A stretch of DNA of 9,888 nucleotides, taken from DASUFH01 sp036274645. Its GTDB lineage: Bacteria > Acidobacteriota > Terriglobia > 20CM-2-55-15. The stretch lies in the NCBI GenBank assembly GCA_036274645.1, contig DASUFH010000432.1, positions 1 through 9,888 of the forward strand. The letters are read 5' to 3'. A program made the position numbers and the translations under genes. A model generated the notes under the pieces. The model saw only the letters and a program-made list of their open reading frames with translations, did not search any database and was not told the origin of the DNA. The number at the start of each line of letters is the position of its first letter. Position 1 is the first letter of the stretch. Positions 5,573 to 9,888 of this stretch are shown here, piece by piece.

Positions 5573-6535
5573 ATGGAGAAACACGAAATACAGGACCTGA
5601 TCGAGAGGCTGCATCGGGAGATTCAGCCGTGTAACGAAGGCCAGGTCGCCACCTACATCCCCGAACTGGGTAAAGCCAATCCGGAACACTTCGGTGTCAG
5701 TCTGGTGACGGCCGACGGCCGCATCTTTGAAGTCGGTAACTGCGACGTCCCGTTCTCCATTCAATCGATTTCAAAACCCTTCACTTTCGGCCTGGCCATT
5801 GAACAACTTGGACAGGAGAAGGTGTTCGAGCACGTCGGAGTGGAACCGAGCGGCGACGCGTTCAACTCCATCGAACTGCAGCGCGTTTCCAACCGGCCAT
5901 TCAACCCCATGATCAACACCGGCGCCATCACCGTGACCGCATTGCTCCATGCGCGGTACGGCGCCGAGACGGAGGACCGCATTCTGGAACGGTTCAGCGC
6001 GGCCGCGGGCCGCCCGCTCTCGATCGACAACTCCGTGTATCAATCCGAAAGCCGTACGGGGCATCGAAACCGGGCAATTGCGTATCTGTTGCTGAACTTC
6101 GGAATGGTCCACGACGATATCGAGATCGCCCTGGAACTCTATTTCAAACAGTGCTCGATTCTCGTGACCTGCCGCGATCTGGCCGTCATTGCCGCAACGT
6201 TATCGAATATGGGGAGAAATCCCCTGACCGGAAAACAGGTGTTTGACCTCGGCTGCGTCAAGCACATGCTCTCCATCATGTTCACCTGCGGGATGTACGA
6301 CTATTCCGGGCAGTGGGCCTATCAGGTGGGTGTGCCCGCAAAAAGCGGAGTCAGCGGCGGCATGATTTCCGTTGTAAACCGTCAGCTCGGCATCGCCACG
6401 TACTCGCCGCGACTCGATTCCTACGGGAACAGCATCCGGGGCATCGCCGTATGCCGTGAACTCGCGTCCCGGCTGGGTCTCCATGCGTTCGATTTCATGA
6501 ACGTGGGATCCGGATATCTGGACGTGGTCCTCTGA
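5573..6535 (+). CDS. glsA: glutaminase (serine-dependent beta-lactamase fold)
   Basis: A 320-residue glutaminase, close to the usual 300-330 of bacterial GlsA. It hydrolyses L-glutamine to L-glutamate and ammonia in the cytoplasm; the family is also linked to acid resistance and glutamate supply. Visible family features are FSIQSISK (61-68), where S65-x-x-K68 is the catalytic Ser/Lys pair; FNPMINTGAI (110-119); ESRTGHRNRAIA (159-170); the Y242/Y244/Y250 region; and GVPAKSGVSGG (253-263). All appear intact. The ATG at 5573 follows GAGG by 5 nt and begins MEKHEIQDLI, a natural start for the family. The longer frame back to 5498 lies upstream of or at the predicted transcription start. Expression is probably controlled at the palindrome 5503-5520. 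It stands alone: the left neighbour is divergent and the right one convergent. Confidence 0.96.
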   Translation: MEKHEIQDLIERLHREIQPCNEGQVATYIPELGKANPEHFGVSLVTADGRIFEVGNCDVPFSIQSISKPFTFGLAIEQLGQEKVFEHVGVEPSGDAFNSIELQRVSNRPFNPMINTGAITVTALLHARYGAETEDRILERFSAAAGRPLSIDNSVYQSESRTGHRNRAIAYLLLNFGMVHDDIEIALELYFKQCSILVTCRDLAVIAATLSNMGRNPLTGKQVFDLGCVKHMLSIMFTCGMYDYSGQWAYQVGVPAKSGVSGGMISVVNRQLGIATYSPRLDSYGNSIRGIAVCRELASRLGLHAFDFMNVGSGYLDVVL

Positions 6536-6603
6536 CGGCCCGGACGTGAGGGACTGTCCCCGGATTTCAGGCGCCGGATAACACGATCGCTTACGGTCGA
6601 GAA
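6536..6603. other. 68-bp convergent gap between glsA and the VOC gene
   Basis: It holds a GGGA-CTG-TCCC mini-palindrome (6550-6560) and two CCGG words that could pair weakly. There is no T-run, so no intrinsic terminator can be called with confidence on either strand. The GAGGGACTGTCCCC word resembles REP-like palindromes seen in other bacteria, but one short copy is not enough to call a repeat. Confidence 0.35.
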
Positions 6604-7407
6604 TTACTTCCCGGTGAGACCTTCCGTCAACTCCACTTCGTTGCCCAGCGCGTCGACGATCATCGCGGTCTTAATGCCATCGGGATTCGTCGAAACCGCC
6701 TTTGTCACTTTCACTCCATCGGCTTCGATCTTCTTCACGAACGCCTCGATGCCTTTCACCTCGAGCGCAAAACGATCCAGAACCTTGCCCTTGTTGGGAG
6801 TGGGACTACCGCTCCTGGTGAAATCGATGGAGACCCACTTTTCCGGCGACGTCAGGAGCGCGACAGGGATCACACCGTTACGCCGCGAGTTCTCCGCCGC
6901 TCCAAACGTTTTCACGTACCATGCCCGCGCCTCGTTCGCGTCCGCCGTAGCCGGAATGAAGCAATGAATATGATGAGCGGACGGCATGTCCGGCCCCATC
7001 GGATCGTCGATGAACTCCAACCTCAGACCGTTCGGCAGATTGATGAATTGCGCCTTCGCCTGGGTTACGATGCCCGCATCGTTCAGCTTTGTCCGGACCG
7101 ATTCGAGATCCTTGCCCCAGATTCCAAGATGATTGACCAGGCCATCGCCCGCCGCAGGCTCTCCCTGTGAAAGGACGATAAAGGCGCCGGGGATCTTCAG
7201 CATCTCGGTCTTCCCCACCATCACCGGTCTGGCGCCGAAGATGTCCACCCAGATTTTGCGATGCGCCGCGACATCCGGCACGGTGAAATAGACCGCGCCC
7301 AGCGACACTCCCGCCGCGGTCGGCGCCGCCAGTTGCGCCCCGAGAGGGAGCGCGCCGGCCACCCATATCGCCAGGACGCACGCGGCCGCCAGGAATCCCT
7401 TTTTCAT
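6604..7407 (-). CDS. exported two-domain VOC (glyoxalase-fold) protein
   Basis: A 267-residue protein with an N-terminal signal peptide: MKK, a hydrophobic run 5-20, and a likely cleavage after GAQ near 25. Two vicinal-oxygen-chelate domains follow: about 36-135 (AVYFTVPDV...VNHLGIWG...LRLEFIDDP) and about 144-263 (HHIHCFIP...LDRFALEVKG...NEVELTEG). Candidate metal ligands are H93 and E131 in the first domain and H146/H148 and E259 in the second, but the ligand set is not complete enough to name a reaction. The family includes glyoxalases, ring-cleavage dioxygenases and resistance proteins; I infer only the fold and a periplasmic location. The ATG at 7405-7407 has GGAGG 5 nt upstream and starts exactly at the signal peptide; the longer frame to 7452 adds polar residues ahead of it. 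It converges on glsA. Confidence 0.88.
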   Translation of the reverse strand: MKKGFLAAACVLAIWVAGALPLGAQLAAPTAAGVSLGAVYFTVPDVAAHRKIWVDIFGARPVMVGKTEMLKIPGAFIVLSQGEPAAGDGLVNHLGIWGKDLESVRTKLNDAGIVTQAKAQFINLPNGLRLEFIDDPMGPDMPSAHHIHCFIPATADANEARAWYVKTFGAAENSRRNGVIPVALLTSPEKWVSIDFTRSGSPTPNKGKVLDRFALEVKGIEAFVKKIEADGVKVTKAVSTNPDGIKTAMIVDALGNEVELTEGLTGK

Positions 7408-7796
7408 CGTCCCCTCCATTCCGTTTTTGCTCATTTGCCGTTGCGCACACATTTAGTCACGACTTGGTTTTGGGATCAATAGGGCGCGTTGGGTGCGAAG
7501 AGCGCCCGCTGGAAGGCGGCTGCCCTGGCCGTCACGCTGGCCAGCAAAGTTCACGTTTTCATCCCGCATCTGCCCGTCGTCACTGAAGCGCGCACCGCCT
7601 GCTTGTAGGGGGCGGTCTATGACCGCCCGACGTTTCGGAGTGGAAATCTCTGATTGAACAAGAAAGGCGCCCTGAAACGCTGGGCGGTCATAGACCGCCC
7701 CGACAAGCAGGCGGAACCGAGCCGCCAACTTCAGGGCGCCCGCAGGACGCCAGGATGCCATTTGGAAAAGCTGTGCCCGCTAAGGAGGGTACCCGG
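7408..7796. other. 389-bp intergenic region rich in palindromic repeats
   Basis: It lies upstream of the VOC gene and downstream of the DinB gene, both on the minus strand. No real gene is seen; the minus-strand frame 7453-7761 runs through the repeat and is composed of repeat-derived sequence. The region holds the palindromic element 7595-7714, a small inverted repeat CTGGCC/GGCCAG (7525-7530 with 7539-7544), and GCGCCC-rich segments on both flanks that look like further decayed repeat units. A possible VOC promoter reads TTGATC about 17 bp before CTAAAT on the minus strand (about 7455-7483), a weak match. Confidence 0.5.
7595..7714. repeat. palindromic intergenic element, copy 2 (120 bp, complete)
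   Basis: The ends CCGCCTGCTTG (7595-7605) and CAAGCAGGCGG (7704-7714) are exact reverse complements. Inside them GGGGCGGTCTATGACCGCCC faces GGGCGGTCATAGACCGCCCC. Then GACGTTTCGG faces a diverged CTGAAACGCT. The word GGCGGTCTATGACCGCC is itself nearly palindromic, so each end is a hairpin and the whole unit is a larger one. The core 7616-7701 matches 196-282. Its position past the 3' end of the atp-dinB gene string would let it act as a transcription end or mRNA-stabilising structure. It may instead be a MITE or REP-type repeat. Confidence 0.85.
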
Positions 7797-8297
7797 TCAG
7801 TATCCGCGTTCGCGGTAGAACCCGATCATGTCCATGTTCTTGGGCGGCGTAGCCTGTAACTGACGCAGGAGCGTCGTGACCTGGCCGCGATGGTAGGACG
7901 CGTGGTTCACGAGGTGCTGAAGCATCTGCCAGAACGGGGAGGAAGCGGCCTGGCCGCCGACGAACTTATAGGAAATGACTCGGCTGACGCCGGCTTCGTC
8001 CAGCCCGCCGACATAGGCCCGGACTTTGGCCTCAAGCTCCGTCCATGCCTGCCGTAACGCAGCCGGGGTAGCGAACTGGCTCGCATCCGGCAGCGCCGAC
8101 GGAACTTCTCCGTGCCACCGGGCGTACCACACCGCTTCGGCGCCATAGATATGCGCCAGGGTATGACGGACGCTGGCGAAGCTTCCGCCCATTTCGCGTG
8201 TGAACTGCTCGGGTGTCAACGCGTCGACGGCGTCGAGAACGCGATCGCGCGCCCAGTAGTGGTAATCGAGGAGTGTCGCCAAATCCTGCGTGTTCAT
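7797..8297 (-). CDS. DinB-family metal-dependent protein
   Basis: A 166-residue DinB/YfiT-like four-helix bundle, normal length for the family. It opens with a typical LLDYHYWARDRVLDAVDAL helix (9-27). The three histidines that bind a divalent metal are present: H49 in TLAHIYGAE, and H132 and H136 in NHASYHRGQ. Members include bacillithiol-, mycothiol- and glutathione-type thiol transferases and many with no known reaction; no substrate can be assigned here. The ATG at 8295-8297 overlaps the atpC stop codon (ATGA), and AAGGAG inside the end of atpC is well spaced, so it should be translated together with atpC as the last gene of the ATP synthase operon. A functional link to ATP synthase is not established. 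Confidence 0.9.
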   Translation of the reverse strand: MNTQDLATLLDYHYWARDRVLDAVDALTPEQFTREMGGSFASVRHTLAHIYGAEAVWYARWHGEVPSALPDASQFATPAALRQAWTELEAKVRAYVGGLDEAGVSRVISYKFVGGQAASSPFWQMLQHLVNHASYHRGQVTTLLRQLQATPPKNMDMIGFYRERGY

Positions 8298-8722
8298 GCC
8301 CGCTCCTTCTGACTGACTTGAATACGAATGACCGCGCGCTCCAGAGCAATCAGCGCGCGCCTGTAATCCAGGTCTTCTCCGCCCCTGGCCAGACGCTGCT
8401 GGGCGCGCTCTCTGGCCCGCGTCGCTCGCTCCAGATCGATTTCCGTGGCCCGCTCGGCCGTTTCGGCCAGGATCCGCGCCTGATCGGGCAGGATCTCGGC
8501 GAAGCCCCAGGCCACGGCGAGCCAGACCCAGCGGCCGTCCTTCTTGTAGCCGAACTCGCCGACCTTCAATTCGGTGAACAGGGGCGCATGGCCGGGTAAT
8601 ACGCCGAGATAGCCTTCGGCGCCGGGGATCTCCAGTTCGTCGACCACCTCGTCGACGAGCGCGCGCTCGGGAGTGACCAGCGTGAGGTGGATTTTTCCAG
8701 TGATTGCCGCCGCCTCAGCCAT
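8294..8722 (-). CDS. atpC: F1F0 ATP synthase epsilon subunit
   Basis: A 142-residue epsilon subunit. The N-terminal beta-sandwich (about 8-88) includes the family word EGYLGVLPGHAPL (36-48), and the C-terminal helical hairpin (about 93-135) has the usual Arg/Ala/Glu-rich pattern (DLERATRARERAQQRLARG). The subunit forms part of the F1 central stalk with gamma and can inhibit ATP hydrolysis through its C-terminal helices. It starts 4 nt after the atpD stop, with GGAAAG inside the end of atpD as a likely ribosome-binding site, and its own stop overlaps the next start. The order atpD-atpC is the standard one. I am sure of the identity. Confidence 0.96.
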   Translation of the reverse strand: MAEAAAITGKIHLTLVTPERALVDEVVDELEIPGAEGYLGVLPGHAPLFTELKVGEFGYKKDGRWVWLAVAWGFAEILPDQARILAETAERATEIDLERATRARERAQQRLARGGEDLDYRRALIALERAVIRIQVSQKERA

Positions 8723-8726
8723 CGCG

Positions 8727-9888
8727 CTACTTTCCGGCCTTCATCTTCTCGGCCTGTTCCAGTACTTCCTCGATCGTGCCGACCATGTAGAACGCCTGCT
8801 CGGGAATATCGTCGTGTTTGCCCTCGACGATTTCCTTGAAGCCCCGGATGGTGTCCGCCACCTTCACGTATTTGCCGGGACGGCCGGTGAACTGCACGGC
8901 CACGAAGAAGGGCGGCGACAGGAACCGCTGAATTTTTCGCGCGCGAGCCACGGTCAGCTTGTCGTCTTCCGACAGTTCGTCGATACCGAGAATCGCGATG
9001 ATGTCCTGCAGGTCCTTGTATTTCTGCAGCACCAGCTTGACCGCGCGAGCCACCGCGTAATGCTCGGGACCCACCACGCGCGGATCGAGAATCCGCGAGC
9101 TGGAAGCCAGAGGATCGACAGCGGGATAGATACCCAGCTCCACGATCTGGCGCGACAGGTTCGTCGTGGCGTCGAGGTGAGCGAAGGTCGTGGCCGGCGC
9201 CGGATCCGTGTAGTCGTCGGCGGGCACGTAGATGGCCTGCACCGAGGTGATCGACCCCTTGGTCGTCGACGTGATGCGCTCCTGCAACTCGCCCATCTCG
9301 GTGGCCAGCGTCGGCTGGTATCCCACGGCCGATGGCATGCGGCCCAGCAGCGCCGATACTTCAGAACCGGCCTGCGTAAACCGGAAGATGTTGTCGATGA
9401 AAAGCAGCACGTCCTGCCCTTCCTCGTCACGGAAGTATTCGGCCGTCGTCAGACCGGTCAGCGCCACGCGAAGGCGCGCTCCGGGAGGCTCCGTCATCTG
9501 GCCGTAAATGAGCGCGGCCTTGTTGATAACGCCGGACTCCTTCATTTCGAGCCAGAGGTCATTCCCCTCGCGCGTCCGCTCGCCCACGCCCGCAAACACG
9601 GAGATACCGCCATGTTTCGTGGCGATGTTGTTGATGAGCTCCTGAATGATGACGGTCTTGCCCACGCCCGCTCCGCCGAACAATCCGATTTTTCCGCCGC
9701 GCAGATAGGGCTCAATCAGGTCGATGACCTTGATACCCGTCTCGAACATTTCGAGCTGTGTGTTCTGCTCGGTGAAGGCCGGGGCCTGCTTGTGAATGGG
9801 ATCGCGGCGCTTCGCGGTGATGGGTCCCATCTCATCGACCGGTTCGCCGATGACGTTCATTACCCGTCCCAGCGCTCCCGCGCCGACG
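8727..9888 (-). CDS. atpD: F1F0 ATP synthase beta subunit (5' end cut by window edge)
   Basis: The catalytic beta subunit; the last 386 codons are visible and roughly 80-100 N-terminal residues lie beyond the right edge. The frame is open to the edge: VGAGALGRV precedes the methionine at 9858-9860, matching the usual GxxxLGR(I/V)xNVxGEP(V/I)D segment, so that methionine is internal. Counting from it: Walker A GGAGVGKT (62-69), GERTREGND (93-101) with the catalytic glutamate, Walker B LLFIDNIFRF (152-161), and DELSEDD (294-300), a variant of the DELSEED loop that contacts gamma. The C-terminus ends AEKMKAGK as expected. It converts ADP and phosphate to ATP using rotation of gamma. It is first of three visible genes in the operon; the alpha and gamma genes are expected to the right, outside the window. 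Confidence 0.98.
   Translation of the reverse strand, partial: VGAGALGRVMNVIGEPVDEMGPITAKRRDPIHKQAPAFTEQNTQLEMFETGIKVIDLIEPYLRGGKIGLFGGAGVGKTVIIQELINNIATKHGGISVFAGVGERTREGNDLWLEMKESGVINKAALIYGQMTEPPGARLRVALTGLTTAEYFRDEEGQDVLLFIDNIFRFTQAGSEVSALLGRMPSAVGYQPTLATEMGELQERITSTTKGSITSVQAIYVPADDYTDPAPATTFAHLDATTNLSRQIVELGIYPAVDPLASSSRILDPRVVGPEHYAVARAVKLVLQKYKDLQDIIAILGIDELSEDDKLTVARARKIQRFLSPPFFVAVQFTGRPGKYVKVADTIRGFKEIVEGKHDDIPEQAFYMVGTIEEVLEQAEKMKAGK

Noticed and set aside
6550..6560. Intrinsic terminator between glsA and the VOC gene
   Set aside because: The stem is only 4 bp and no T-run follows on either strand.
7453..7761. Minus-strand frame of 102 codons
   Set aside because: It crosses the palindromic element and shares the word PKRRAVI with a frame over the other copy (174-416), so it is translated repeat DNA. 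There is no good ribosome-binding site.
9858..9860. Start codon of atpD at this methionine
   Set aside because: The frame continues upstream with VGAGALGRV, which matches the conserved beta-subunit sequence before this point, so the methionine is internal and the gene runs off the window.
1..9888. A defence, toxin-antitoxin, phage or biosynthetic system
   Set aside because: All genes read as housekeeping, signalling or single enzymes. There is no nuclease, recombinase, toxin/antitoxin pair or biosynthetic enzyme set.

Overview
The window looks like a chromosomal segment of a GC-rich (roughly 60% by eye) Gram-negative-type bacterium, most likely an Acidobacteriota member. This is inferred from the membrane Ser/Thr kinase with a periplasmic C-terminal half of a kind I associate with that phylum, from a SpoIIE-type phosphatase beside it, and from short palindromic intergenic repeats. 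No phylogenetic marker was tested, so the assignment is tentative.

Layout, left to right. Positions 1-282 are gene-free and made of short repeats: a 140-bp element with 38-bp inverted ends, running into a palindromic element that recurs at 7595-7714. A small exported protein of unknown function (317-922, minus) diverges from a two-gene plus-strand unit: a PknB-type membrane Ser/Thr kinase (1325-3178) and an FHA-GAF-SpoIIE/PP2C phosphatase (3185-4822). A STAS anti-sigma-factor-antagonist-like gene (4812-5162, minus) meets the phosphatase gene tail to tail with an 11-bp overlap. Together these three form a compact phospho-signalling cluster: kinase, phospho-reader/phosphatase and candidate phosphatase substrate.

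The 410-bp gap 5163-5572 carries a second copy of part of the left-hand repeat. It also holds a strong candidate sigma-70 promoter (TTGACA-N17-TTAAAT) directly followed by a perfect 18-bp palindrome, which I read as a repressor operator for glutaminase glsA (5573-6535, plus). Converging on glsA is an exported two-domain VOC/glyoxalase-fold protein (6604-7407, minus). The 389-bp gap upstream of it contains the best copy of the palindromic repeat. The right end is the 3' part of an ATP synthase operon on the minus strand: atpD (8727 to beyond the window edge), atpC (8294-8722) and a DinB-family metalloenzyme gene (7797-8297) joined to atpC by an ATGA stop/start overlap.

The window is mostly ordinary chromosome. 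The observations most worth following are the glsA promoter/operator, the kinase-phosphatase-STAS cluster and the two families of short palindromic repeats. I saw no CRISPR array, tRNA, rRNA, transposase, phage gene or clear defence system.
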